Assembly: GCF_030445035.2 (NCBI RefSeq)
Contig: NC_080675.1
Span: 62,698,544 to 62,762,543 of the forward strand
DNA: 64,000 nt
Direction: 5' to 3'
Origin: Dasypus novemcinctus
Taxonomy: Eukaryota; Chordata; Mammalia; Cingulata; Dasypodidae
Part shown: piece after piece, positions 23,868 to 34,834 of the stretch
How the letters are laid out: each line of letters begins with the position of its first letter
How positions within the stretch are numbered: the stretch's first letter is position 1
Program-made: the position numbers and the translations under genes
The notes under the pieces: model-generated
The model's database searches: none
What the model saw: only the letters and a program-made list of their open reading frames with translations
Told to the model about the DNA's origin: nothing

Positions 23868-23890
23868 TGCGGCCCCCCCCCCCCCCTCCG
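23868..23890. repeat. C-rich tract in the retrocopy
   Basis: C13 or longer at about 23,874-23,886, within the GC-rich part (23,300-24,200) of the JARID2 retrocopy. This GC-rich block reflects the parent coding sequence and is not a CpG-island promoter. Confidence 0.7.
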
Positions 23891-24847
23891 CCTCTTGCAG
23901 TCTCACAATTCCGCAGCCCCTCCCTCAGCGGCCCCGCCACCCCTTCAGCGCTGCCTTTGGGTTCACCTTGCTGCTGGCCTTGGCAGGCGGGTGGACCTGG
24001 ACGCCGCCCCGAGGGACAGCGCCTGTTGGCGTCCCTTGCTTGTCTAAGTCGGATGCAGAGAGCGGTGGTGGTGCTGAGCAGCGAGTGCCTTGGTGGAGGA
24101 GCCCGTGGACGGTCCGCTGGGGTGGCTCACGGAAGCCTGCTCCCTCCAGCCGTCAACCTGGTGATCTCTGTGCTTCTCCTTCCCGGCACTGGCCTCTTTG
24201 TGAGATTTTGAACAGGCTCTTTCTCCTGAGATGACCTGCTGCAGCCATCGAAAAAGAGCCCATTGGGAACACGCTTGTGCGTTTCTCCCTTCCTGGGGGT
24301 TGGCTGGCATGAAGATGAAGTACTGCCGGTGGCTGTTTTGACGCCTTCTGCCTCATCAGCTTCCTCTTCCACGCCCTCCTCATCCTGAGAGTTTCCGAAA
24401 TATACCATGCTGTTGGGTGGCGAAGACGAACCTCGAAGGGGGAGAAAGGAGAGAAAATCTTCTCTTAGCTTGCTATTAGAGGAGTCAGAAATTTGAATAA
24501 TTGGAGGGTATAGCAATGGCTCCACTCTCCTTACTGGAACTGTCCCGGGACCATTCCGCTGAGGTTGAGCAAACTTCCTTTGTGCTTGCATTCTGGACCA
24601 TTCACTATTTTAAGGCTCCCAGCAAGTCCTTCATCATTCTGCCTCTTCTGAACATTCTTGAATTCCTTCAGAGACAAAGGACTTTATGTACCACCCCTTT
24701 CTTCTGACCATGGAATCCCATCACTGTCATCATATTTCTTCTGGACAATGTTCCTCATGGGTCTTTCCTTGCTTATTCTGAGATCCAAATGCTATTTTGC
24801 AAAAGGCGACAATTCCTTCATGAATTTAAAGCCTTCAGAAGTTTGCA

Positions 24848-24900
24848 ATTATATATATACATACATACATACATATATATATGTGTATATATGTGTTTTA
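24848..24900. repeat. (ATAC)n/(ATGT)n microsatellite
   Basis: ATACATACATACATACATAT followed by a TATATG run, in the 5' UTR portion of the JARID2 retrocopy. Confidence 0.85.
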
Positions 24901-25237
24901 GGTGTTGTTGTTGGTAGTTGATCTTGTAATCTGACTTTTCTTCCTCTTCTCCCAAAACCAAATTTGCCTTGAAATAAATCTGAAATTGGGAAGGAAGAAG
25001 AAAAAGAAAAGAGCCAAAGAAGCAAGCAAACAAACAGAAAGTTCACTTTTGTAAAACACTCATAGCGGAAAATTTCTACCCCAGACATAGCACATTCACT
25101 CCCTGCCTTTTCCTCCAAAACGACATAAGCGAAATGTGAGGGTAGTTACATCTTGGAAGAGAAAAGGGAAAGATAAATAAAAAATGTTGGAAGTCACGTT
25201 TGTGCTGCAGCAGCAGTGAGAGCAGAAGAGCCAACTC

Positions 25238-25250
25238 CCTGTAGTGTATT
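25238..25250. repeat. Right target-site duplication of the JARID2 retrocopy
   Basis: CCTGTAGTGTATT, partner of 18,876-18,888. Immediately to its right the host L1 ORF1 continues (minus-strand MGMKDTITEIKNTL). Confidence 0.9.
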
Positions 25251-25365
25251 TTTAATCTCTGTGATTGTGTCTTTCATCCCCATAATTTCTGTGTTTCTTT
25301 TTATATTTTCAAATTCTTCTTTATGCTCACACATTGTCTTCTTGGTGGTGATGAACTCTTTGACA

Positions 25366-27129
25366 CAGAGGTATGGAGATTTAACATTAGTGGCAGGGAA
25401 TTGCAATAAATATAAAGAATACTGTGGGTAAGTTACATGAAATTTAGGTAATTTTTCTGCTTGCCATCTGTTGGGTCTGGCCCAGGGTCACAACTGAAAT
25501 GTCTACAGAGTTCCAGGCAGGTAACATAATTTGGTGATGTGAGCAAGGTAAAAGAAAAATGGTCTCTTAATTCATGAGCTTTTGATACAAAAACACTTTG
25601 TGTGCATATTAAAATACATAGGAATACTTTTCACTTCCACAAGGAAAAAGTTTTCTTCCATTTTCAGGAAAGTATCTGCCCTCCTGGTATATTTTGTTTT
25701 CTCACTTTGACAGAAACATAAACACAGAAAAATACTTTTCTATTATAAGAATAACACCTTAAAGGCCCGAGGCTTCTTGGCAACTCAAGGGTGACCTCAA
25801 TTTTAGGTATATATGAGAAGGTTGTAAGGCCTGAGGAAAACTGGAGAGTGTGCCTCTGTAAAGGGGTGGCCCTACTCAGCTTTATCTGGGTGTTGCACTA
25901 TAGGAAACAGGTCTGGTGTTGCTAGATCTTGCAATTTTTCAAGAGAAGTCAGAAATCTATATTTTTAACATGATATTTCCTGCTTTGAAAACGCTTGGAA
26001 ACATATTATCTCTGATTTGAAAGCATATATATACAAACATTACATGGGCCAAACAAACCTTGTCATGATGCTGGCTTTGGCCCGTGGGATCACGGTGTGT
26101 GACTTTTGGTCTAGCTTCTGTCTGCATACTAAATCTTGTGTATTTCTTTATACCAGGGTCTTTTGAGCTGGAGACACAACCTGAAGTTAATTACTAAGAA
26201 TTTTCTCAAACCTAAACTCTGCCGCATATTTGTTGTTTCTGCCTTACATCTACTCTTCACCCTTCTCCGTCCTAATCTGTGTACTGACTGGTATGTGCTG
26301 CATTAATGGGTTTTCTATCTGATTTGCTATTGGGCTTGGTGAATGGGAGGACAGATAGGAGGTGGGAAGGAGGAAGGAGAGTACGTTCTCAAAATAAATT
26401 ACTCTATGGCCGCCTAGTGAAGACTATACTTTCTGGATCATGACTTTTGCTATCACTGGGGAAATCATGAATCGAGCAACATTTCAACCTGCCACCTAAA
26501 GAGTTACAGCTACAGCTCAGCAGCCAGAGTCCTTGATCAGTCTTTTGGTTCTAACTATTGTCAGAAATGGGAGTTTGCTTGTCATTGATTTATCCTCCCC
26601 AAGACTGTCACATCAGAAGCAGGACTTTATATCTCATTGGCTTCACTGTCTCTAGCTTTTTCAGAATAGTAAAATATATACAACAACAGCAGTTCCTGGC
26701 TTCCACCCACCCCCCTCCCCCAGTTAGCAATTTTAGATGAGTAGAAGTTTCCTTTAACTTTTAAAGCAGAACTTGTGGTTCACAAACACACTTGGCCTTT
26801 GTCTTCATTTGCACATTTCCCAATGTAAGCTAATCACAAACAGAGAGCTTTGGCAATATTCCATACGATTAAACATAAGAACAGCCCTTTAATATTTCCT
26901 TTAATATAGATGTGAAATTCCACCTGCTTTCTCTCCTTTTGGTAATCTCCAATCTCTTGATTCCTCTCTTCTCCCAAGTCTGTCAGCCCTTTCCTAATTT
27001 TATTTCTTTCCCTTTCCAGATGAGATTTCATGGTGTAGTCATCCTTCAATCTCTCTCTTGCTTCCAACCTTAATCTCCTTGTTCTTTTGTCATCTGCTAC
27101 ACATATCTTCTTCATTTCCAAGGTCCTCC
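25366..27129. other. No recognised gene or repeat
   Basis: About 1.75 kb of apparently unique sequence beyond the L1. The 26,558-26,740 plus-strand frame and the right half of the 241-codon minus-strand frame (26,834-27,559) show no domain. The latter runs into an LTR and is treated as spurious. Confidence 0.4.
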
Positions 27130-27660
27130 TGTTATTGTAATTGGTGTCCAGGTTCTTGACTTCGTCAAAAGAATTCAGGGCAAGCCACAAATTAATCAGG
27201 CAAGCAGAGAATTTATTGAGGGTGGAGTAAGAGAACAGAGATACACCTTTAGAGTGTAAGGTGGGCATTCTCAAGGGAGAGAAATGTGAAGTTCTGCCCT
27301 GGGGTCCTGTTTTCTGGCAGGGGGTGGGGTGTGGGGGAGCAGTACTAGACTTCAGGGTCTGTGCTGATTGGCAAATTTGAGACAAAGTAGGGAAGCTCTG
27401 TTGGGTGATCTGATTCTCACAGGGGGATGGGATGTTGCTTGGTGGTGATTGGCTCCTGGCTTTTGCTCCCATGAGGGGCTTATGAAAATAGGTGGTGGGT
27501 AGTGTGGGAATATCCTGTTTTTCTTCCATTTTTTGCTGGGTGGACTTTGCAAGCTGCATTTCTATGACTTGTTTATACAGTCAGTGGTCATACACTGCCA
27601 GTGTTGTTTCTGCAGCTGATGGGTGAATAGTATAAACTGCATTCTCATCACATCAGCAGG
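27130..27660 (-). mobile_element. ERV-type LTR, antisense (right end uncertain)
   Basis: On the minus strand the element carries AATAAATTCTCTGCTTGCC, then GAATTCTTTTGACGAAGTCA, then AACCTGGACACCAATTACA and a terminal CA. That is the polyadenylation signal and R/U5 layout of gammaretrovirus-like (class I) LTRs. No gag, pol or env sequence was seen beside it, so a solo LTR is likely. The U3 end is unclear and may continue past the SINE at 27,710 to about 28,200. Confidence 0.6.
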
Positions 27661-27709
27661 CATAAGCTATAACTTATTTGTGAACATCAGCAGGCATCAG
27701 TTGCCTTCT

Positions 27710-28094
27710 TTTTTTTTTTTAAGATTTATTTTTTATGTATTTCTTTACCCTGTGTCCATTTGCTGTGTGTTCTTCTGTGTCCGCTTGGATTCTTGTCAGC
27801 GGCACCGGGAATCTGTGTCTCTTTTTGTTGCATCATTTTGCTGCATCAGCTCTGCATGTGTGTGGCTCTACACTGCGCTTTCTTTGCGCAGGGCGGCTCT
27901 CCTTACTGGGTGTACTCCTTGCGTGTGGGGCTCCCCTACGCGGGGGGACACCCCTGTGTGGCAGGGCACTCCTTGTGTGCATTAGCACTGTGCATGGGCC
28001 AGCTCGCCACATGGGTCAGAAGGCCCTGGGTTTGAACCCTGAACCTCCCATGTGCTAGGTGGATGCTCTATCCATTGAGCTAAATCTGCTTCCC
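27710..28094 (-). mobile_element. Chimeric DAS-SINE, full length, antisense
   Basis: T-run and ATTT tail side, shortened C-rich junction, second module and tRNA head (B box GGTTCAAACCC on the minus strand). CAGTTGCCTTCT before and CAGCTGCCTTCT after give a 12-bp target duplication with one mismatch. Confidence 0.94.
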
Positions 28095-28789
28095 ACCAGC
28101 TGCCTTCTGATAACCTGCCTATGTGGGTTCAGCAGGATGCTGCTTTAGTTTTTTTCTACTGGGTGGTGTTTGTGTGGGAATTTATTAAATTTTCTGCCTC
28201 TCCTCTGTAGGTCCCTATTCTATCATAGCTCATTCCTTCTCCAAAACTTGAGATCCTGAGAAATGCTGGAGGAAGTCACACAACATACATGTGTGCAGGT
28301 GCAGATGTAGGTTTACAGCATTCACTGTCAACTGAGCGACAATCTGTTAATGTTTCTTTCAACACTCTTCTACTCTTCCTGGGTCCCCATGTCCACTCCA
28401 GCTACCTCACTTTCTATAAACAACTTAGTCACTATTTTACAAACAAAACACAAACCACAGTAGTTTTCCCACATACACACTTGCTTGTATCAGCACCAGC
28501 CTTTACCTCCAGTCACCATAGCCTGATGATGAGTCTCCCCTAGCCAAGGCTAATCTGTGAGCTGAAGTGTTTCCTTTCCAGTCAACTCAAGGACTTTATT
28601 CTGTCAATTTGCCCTTCCATTTTCTGTATTTTTCTCTTCTTCTTCATTGAATTCTTCCCTGCAAAATAGAAACACTCTAAAATCTTCCCCATTTGAAAAC
28701 AATGTCAACAAAAAACACCTCTTGGTGAACCAGTTCCTCTTCTAGATATTCTCCTTCCCACCTGTAGCTCTGTCCTTCCCTCCAGTCAG
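28095..28789. other. No confidently recognised feature
   Basis: Bases to about 28,250 may be the remaining U3 of the LTR. The rest is pyrimidine-rich unique sequence. The 28,289-28,543 frame is not supported as coding. Confidence 0.35.
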
Positions 28790-30430
28790 GCTTCTTGAAA
28801 GTGCTGTTTATGCTTCCTCACCTTCCATTTAATTGTAAGCCTCAGTGTTCTACTTTCTGCCCCTATCTTGAAAAGGTTACCAATGACTTCCCAGTTGTTA
28901 AAAATCCAATAGGCATGTTTCAGTTGATATTTTATTTGATCTTTATGGGACATTTGACCTTTTGATCACTCCATTCTTAAAATTCTTCCCTTAATTTCCT
29001 TGCTTCTCTTCTTGTGGTTAAGCTATCTGTCTTGTTGTTCCCTCCTTGTTGTTCCTTCTCAATTTCCTCTAATTAGTCCTTAAATATTGGTTTTCCCCAG
29101 GGTCTTTTTACATTCTTTTTTCATATCTTCTCTTTGACAGTTTCATCTATACTTATAACTTTAGTCATCACTTATGTGCTAATTCCCAAATCTATATGTT
29201 GAGCTTAGACTGTGATCCTGAACTCTAGGCTTGTATATTAAACATATTCTTGATTATATATTCCAAAGGTACATTAAAAACACTTACAAAATTAAACTGA
29301 ACTCATTATCTCTCTTTCCAGCCAGCTGTCTCTAGCTCACCTCCTTGGAATTGCTACCACTCTTTATTCAGTGACGGACACTAGTAAAACCCAAATTTTC
29401 TGAGAAATCTGAGGATCAATCTAAATTCTTCTTTTTCCTTTGCTTCTACTCCTCCAATTAATCAGGCTTATTATATAAGGCTCTGGTACTTATTATCTCT
29501 CCATATTCATTGCTCTCCTCTCTTAAGTTCAATCCTTCTTCATTTTCCCTTTAGAAGGAGAAGTATAAACCTGTGTGATTTGCCTCATGTGTGACTGCCA
29601 GGCCTGATCAAAGCTCCAGGACTCTCTGCTGGGTGGCTGCCCCATGCTAAAGCACAGCCTCCTAGGTTCCCAAGAAACTATCCAAAGAAGGTTTCCCATT
29701 TTGGCAAAAGTTCCTTGTTCAGTTTATTCAGATATCACTGAGGCCAATACAACTGCAGAACAGAAGAAATCTGGCTCCATTGTTGGTAAAACCCAATTTC
29801 CCAGAGGTAGGTCCAACTGGAGTCTGCCTGGCAGAATTAACCCAGATTTTCACCCTTTTGTTGTTTTCCTCTATCTTACCAGTGAGGGAAACAGCTTTGA
29901 ATTTAAACTCATGAATACAATTTCCTTACTGTTATTTTTTTCCTCAGTGCCTCAAATCGTTTCCCACTTCCCATCTTCCCTTCAGCTGTCAGAGTGATCT
30001 TTTCTATATTTAACCTGGTGCTTTTCCTTCTATCTCTCTCAGGCAGTACTTGAAGGACATAAAGGGGAATTGTGAGCTATTGGGTCTGTGCGGAGTGTAA
30101 TGTGTAGTTCCTCCTGTTCAAACTATAGGGCTCTGTACTACCAGCATTCCTCATTCCATTAGGCAAAGCTTTAAGTTTTCTTGTGTTTCAGCTGAAGCAC
30201 TTAAAAAAAAAAAATTTCTCAAAGCAGATTGTGCATTCCACCAAGCTCCCCTCACTTTGTGCAAATCTCTCCTGCACCCCAGCAAGCACTGTGTTGTCAT
30301 TGTTCTTTGCTTGTTTTACTGCTGCATGGTAAACTCCTTCAAGGCAGGGATTTGCCTCTTTTTCTTCTGTCCCCAGTGCCAAGTATATACTAGGTGCATT
30401 ATTAGAACTTGTTGAACGGAAACTGGCTTC
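28790..30430 (+). mobile_element. L2 LINE relic, sense, interrupted
   Basis: A diverged L2 runs in order. First the 'ggttttccccagggtc' region, which in intact L2 codes the reverse-transcriptase GVPQGS-type motif; then the 'cccaaatctatatgt' and 'aactgaactcattatctc' segments; 'gtcagagtgatctttt' (29,985); and the 3' tail 'ccttcaaggcagggatt' to 'gaacttgttgaacgg' (30,335-30,420). About 29,560-29,940 is not L2-like and may be another insertion. Its 117-codon frame (29,644-29,997) has no recognisable domain. No coding capacity remains. Confidence 0.68.
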
Positions 30431-31352
30431 CTCTCCCAATTGGATGTACCACCATGCACCTGGTCTGCTAGATTAGATGTTCAAACTTCCCTTTTCTTCA
30501 TTTCCCAAGTCCAAGAAGCAAACAAGCCTTGTTTTCCCCCTCTCCTTTTAAAATAGCCTGGAATTCATTCACTATTGTACATTCTATTAGTACCATCCTT
30601 ATCCAGGTGAGGTAGATTATTTGATTAAACACTACTGCTTGAGTGACTGTTACATGCCAGGTGCTGATTCTACTCCAGGGATTTTTAAATCTGGAGTTCA
30701 GGAACTCCCTAGAGAGTCTTAGGGATGATCTTTGAAGGTCTGTGTCTCCTTTGAAATATTATGCAACTGACTCAGTATAGGCATTTTTTTTTTCCTGGCT
30801 AAAAGTTCTACCTTTCTACTAGCTTTCAAGAGATCTGTGTTCCCCTTGCTGGTCTTCTCATCTCCAAACTCTTCCCATCCCAACGTAAGTGTACCTGGGC
30901 CAGAATCCCCCTCTTGAAGGACCATTCTTGTTATGCCAGCCTCCAGTTCAAACTTGCCTGTCTCCTTAGCAGGACATCTTTAATCTGGCTCCATCTTACT
31001 TTTGCAGTCTTATTATACATTCCCATCTTGTCCTGTACACTTTGCTGTAGGCAGCCTAACCTCTTCTGTCATAGATCTGTATCTCCTCTTAGATAAACCA
31101 AGGTAGGAGTCCTTGACCTGGGCAGGGATTCTAGGAGACCTGTCTTGGGATTGTTGGCACTAGGGAGGAGTGAAGGGTTCTCACTGGAACACTCTGGAGA
31201 CTGGCAAGGAAGGGGCAGAAGGTTGAAAAAGCTGGGCACATGTTAAATGTACCTAATGGATACTTGTTCAACCTTGAAGAGGTAGAATTTTAAAGCAGGG
31301 GAATCATGAAATGTGGGCTCTGGAAGAGAGACCCTAGATATTTAATGATTTG
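30431..31352. other. Old repeat debris, weakly assigned
   Basis: 30,670-30,770 resembles a hAT-type end ('gatttttaaatctggagt' followed by a CTCCTTTGAAAT-like segment). 30,930-31,090 resembles another L2 piece ('ttaatctggctccatct'). The remainder has no recognised feature. Confidence 0.4.
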
Positions 31353-31699
31353 TGTATTAGTCCAAGTTCTCTAGGGAAATAGAACTGACAAGAGATATTT
31401 GTAATTAGGATGAGATTTTATAAGATTGTCTCATATGACCATAGGGATGAACCAGTCCAAATTCTGTAGGGCAGGCTGCAAGCCAGACACTCAGATGAAG
31501 GTCCTTGATGAGTTCCCCAGGAAACGCTGGCTGCTTGAGGTAGAGATGGGAAATCTTTCCACGAATGCTGAAGTCACTTCTCCTTTTAAGACTTTCAAAT
31601 GATTGGATAAGACATCTCTCATTGCTGAAGGCAATCTCCTCAGCTGATTGTAGATGTAATCACCACTGATAATTAAAGTCCATGGTATGTCCCTGCTGT
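31353..31699 (-). mobile_element. ERVL/MaLR-class LTR, antisense, left arm of an inverted pair
   Basis: Begins TGTATTAGTCCAAGTTCTCT, the reverse complement of the end motif AGAGAAC..GACTAATACA. Its minus strand matches the neighbouring sense copy through TTATCCAATCA, TTAAAAGGAGAAGTGA, GAACTCATCAAG and TGCAGCCTGCC. It lacks the first part of the LTR. Confidence 0.75.
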
Positions 31700-32105
31700 G
31701 TGTGATGGTTATGCTAATGTGTCACCTCGGCCAGGTAATTGTGCCAGTTGTTTGGTCAAGCAAGCACTGGGCTAACTGTAATACAAGGGCATTTATGGAC
31801 TTTAGTAACCATTGACTTTACTGCAGCATTAGCAATGAGTGATGCTTTATCCAATCAGAATGCCTTAAAAGGGGAAGTGATTTCAGCATTGAGTGAGAAT
31901 TTCCTAGCTCACTTTGGATAGCCAGTGTCTCCCAGAACTCATCAAGAACCTTCATTGAACTTTCATTGGAGCCCCTGGTTGCAGCCTGCCTGTGGAACCT
32001 GGACTTGTGCACCTCCGCGGTCATGTGAGAGACTTGTATAAAATCGCATACTATTGAGAGATATCTCTTGTTGGTTCTCTTTCCCTAGAGAACCCTGACT
32101 AATAC
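31700..32105 (+). mobile_element. ERVL/MaLR-class LTR, sense, right arm of an inverted pair
   Basis: Starts TGTGTGATGGTTATGCTAAT and ends TTCCCTAGAGAACCCTGACTAATACA-like. TG/CA ends and about 405 bp suit a solo LTR. It is a near full-length copy of the same family as the antisense copy it abuts. Confidence 0.78.
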
Positions 32106-32710
32106 ACTGTACAATTAGCCCAGTGCTTGCTTGACTGAATAACTGGGTACCATTACCTGGCCAAGTTGGCACATTAGTCTGACCATTACGATCTGGTTAA
32201 ACAGCTAAGGAGAAGGAAAAGGGGTACTGATGTGGCTGATATTTTGAGCCAGTCTGCTCTTAGAGGGTGGTAGGAGGACTAGCGGGCTCATGGTATGGTT
32301 AGTGAGGGAGCAGCTGCTGAGGACAGGGGGAGAACAGAGAACATGGGGCACTATTCCAGGTCAGCATCAAGGAGACCTGCAGAAAAGTAGTTGGTCAATC
32401 AACTAATATTTTTGGAATAGCTACTACCCTCTGGCAGAACTCCATGCATAGGTCTAGGTTTCAGGAGGTTGATTTTAGTCACAAGGAGACTAATGGCAAG
32501 GAGTTGGTGGTAGAGGGATTAGACACTGGGAAGATTATCAAGGCAGAGTCACATTTACAGGGGCCCAAGGTAGGAATCTCATCACAGAATAGGACAAGAG
32601 TCCAGCTGTACTTCTCAACCTGGGAAATATGAGCAGAACAGGACTGGCAGCAAGGCAAGACTCCCTGCCTTAACCATAAGGAAGAAATCTTAATGGTAGA
32701 ATTTCAGGCA
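32106..32710. other. No recognised gene or repeat
   Basis: About 600 bp of unique-looking sequence. The 62-codon frame at 32,444-32,632 is unsupported. Confidence 0.4.
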
Positions 32711-32975
32711 CTGTGGAAGATAATAGTAACAGTTCACCTTTATTGAGCACTTACTATATGCCGGGCACTGTTCAAAGCACTTCATGTGTATATTATCTCA
32801 TGTAATCCTCTCAACAATCCTGTGAAGTCAGAACTACTATTACCCTCACTTCATATAGATGAGGAAACTGAGGAGTGGAATGATTAAGGAATAACTTGTT
32901 CAAGGTCATACACATGTTTTTTAGTGAGGGAACTGGGGTTTGAACCTGAACTAGCCAGGTCTGAGCAGATTTTAC
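32711..32975 (-). mobile_element. MIR SINE, antisense, nearly complete
   Basis: TTTATTGAGCACTTACTATA, CCGGGCACTGTTCAAAGC, GATGAGGAAACTGAGG, CAAGGTCATACAC and GGGGTTTGAACCTGAACTA span almost the whole MIR in antisense. Confidence 0.9.
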
Positions 32976-34111
32976 TTCAAATCCACTTCAGAGCCAGGTG
33001 CCATCTCTGCAAATCTGACTCCAAGGTTAACTGCAGTGTTCAGGGCATGCTGACTGCTCAGTGAAGATGCTGCCTTACTGACTAAGTGGTATTTGTCTCT
33101 ACGGGCCCCACATCTCTATGGTCTCTGGGGTCCCAGTTACCTACTACCCTGTGGATGGCCCTGATGTGAAGTATTGGAAAGCCAGAGACAGAGTAGAGAG
33201 GGATCAGAGAAAAGCAACAAAAATGATTCAGGAAAGAAAGGGATTGACATCTGGGGAAAGATAAAAAGAGATATATTTATCTGACTGGGCTGGGTGATAG
33301 CTGAGGAAGGATGCAAACACCCAAAAGGGCAAAGAATGGGCTGGAGCTGTCTTTTCTTAGGTACTTTACAGCTCCAGCATCAATACTTCTTTCTCTGTGG
33401 TCTCTTGCTGAAATTCAACAAGGATTTATAGAGCGTAGAAAACTTTGCTTTTAGATTCAATGTGTTTCCCGAGGCTACGTCTTAAGCGGATCAGTTGCAA
33501 GATAAAAACCTGAGGGCACTTGTGCTAGTGTCTTTGTCTGAGCGGGTATATTTTAGCATCCTTGTTGCAAGTTATCAGATGAGTGGGATAAGATAGCAAA
33601 GACGATTTTTACACCAGAAAGAGACCTTAGAGATAATCTAATCTTAAATTTATAGGTGTGGAAACTGAAGCTCCTAGCAGTTAAGTGACTCGCCCCTAGT
33701 CATAGAGTAAAGTTGGTGACAGGAGAGGCAGAGAGACACCCTGCTCAGAAAGAATATCTTGAGCCAAGGCAGTGAAAGAAGACTCAGGGTACAACCTCAA
33801 TGTAGAGATATTAAGGGACTCCTTTTACCAGACCGATTTCTAATGTTGAGATCCAACCAAAAACCAGACAGGTCAGGTCCCCATCCTCATAGTACTTAAA
33901 TCCTATTAGAGCTTATAGGGATGGACAAAATCCAGGTTAGGTCTAGCTATTTGTCCTCTTGGATCTGCACCTGCACAGCCAGAAGTCACTGGAGAAAACA
34001 TATAACTGTGCCAACTGGCTGCTCTTAAATTCGTGACTATCCACCTCAAATGAGTACTCATCCCAGCCCTGCGATTTTATTATAACTCCTTAATATTTGT
34101 TTTTCCCACTT
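32976..34111. other. Mostly unique sequence
   Basis: 33,610-33,740 ('agaccttagagataatcta', 'ggaaactgaagctcc', 'gttaagtgactcg') looks like another ancient MIR-class fragment. Nothing else recognised. Confidence 0.45.
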
Positions 34112-34560
34112 GTGATGGTTTAAAAATATCTCTACAAATTCTTTGACACTCTTCCCATTAAGAGATAAATTGATGTCCCTTGCCTGTGAATCTGGGAGGG
34201 ATGTTGTGACTGCCTACATAACTAGAATTCAGCAGGAGGGACACAGTGAGACTTTTGAGGTTAGATTAGAAAAGGCTGTGAAAATTCTGCCGGTTTTTCT
34301 TGCGATAAGGAGAGCCTTCAGCTGCCATGTAAAAACCCAGTTATGCGGAGGCCACCATATGGAAAGACTCATTGACAGACTATATAAAAATACATATATA
34401 TATGGAGAAAGACTATACACACACTGTATATATGTTGTGGAGAGGGAGAAGTCGAGTGTATGTGGTATGGAAGGCCAGGATGAGACAAGCTGAGAAGGAA
34501 GATTTGTTAGGACTGGCCTGACTTGGCAGACTTCTGTTCTAATAAAAACTGAGTCCCAAA
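34112..34560 (+). mobile_element. MaLR/MLT-type LTR, sense
   Basis: TGTGATGGTTTAAAAATATC, CTTTGACACTCTTCCCATTA and TGTCCCTTGCCTGTGAATCT follow a known ancient eutherian LTR. A (TATA)-rich insertion at 34,380-34,400 interrupts it. The 116-codon frame at 34,143-34,493 is inside the LTR and not a gene. Confidence 0.6.
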
Positions 34561-34699
34561 TAGGGATTTTTGGGTTCCTTTTACACAGAGGATGTAGGAG
34601 TGGGGAGTCAAACAGTGCTTGAATGGAAAAGGACTTTTTGTTAGTTTTTTAGAGTTTCAAGTGTTTTATCTGAGTATTAGATAGGTTTTGAATTAACAC

Positions 34700-34790
34700 A
34701 TACTCTCCAGGTAAGCTTGAATGAACACATATCCTCCACATTCCAGGTAAGCTTGAAATAACACTTTTAGCTTACACACACAGCCCAGGT
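34700..34790. repeat. Short direct repeat, two units
   Basis: CCAGGTAAGCTTGAA occurs at about 34,707 and again about 36 bp later, with AACACA following each. It looks like a local tandem duplication just outside the L1 3' end. Confidence 0.6.
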
Positions 34791-34834
34791 TATTTATGAA
34801 GAAACACACAGCCCATATCATATGTATGTATTTT

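Noticed and set aside
23300-24200. CpG-rich block resembling a promoter island
   Set aside because: It coincides with the coding-derived middle of the JARID2 retrocopy, so its composition is inherited from the parent mRNA.
23606-24234. Overlapping plus-strand frames of 129-201 codons in GC-rich sequence
   Set aside because: They are antisense shadows of the JARID2 retrocopy in its GC-rich part.
26834-27559. 241-codon minus-strand open frame, the longest not made of SINE, L1 or retrocopy
   Set aside because: No recognisable domain; low-complexity composition; half of it lies in an ERV-type LTR (27,130 onward); no splice-site or promoter support.
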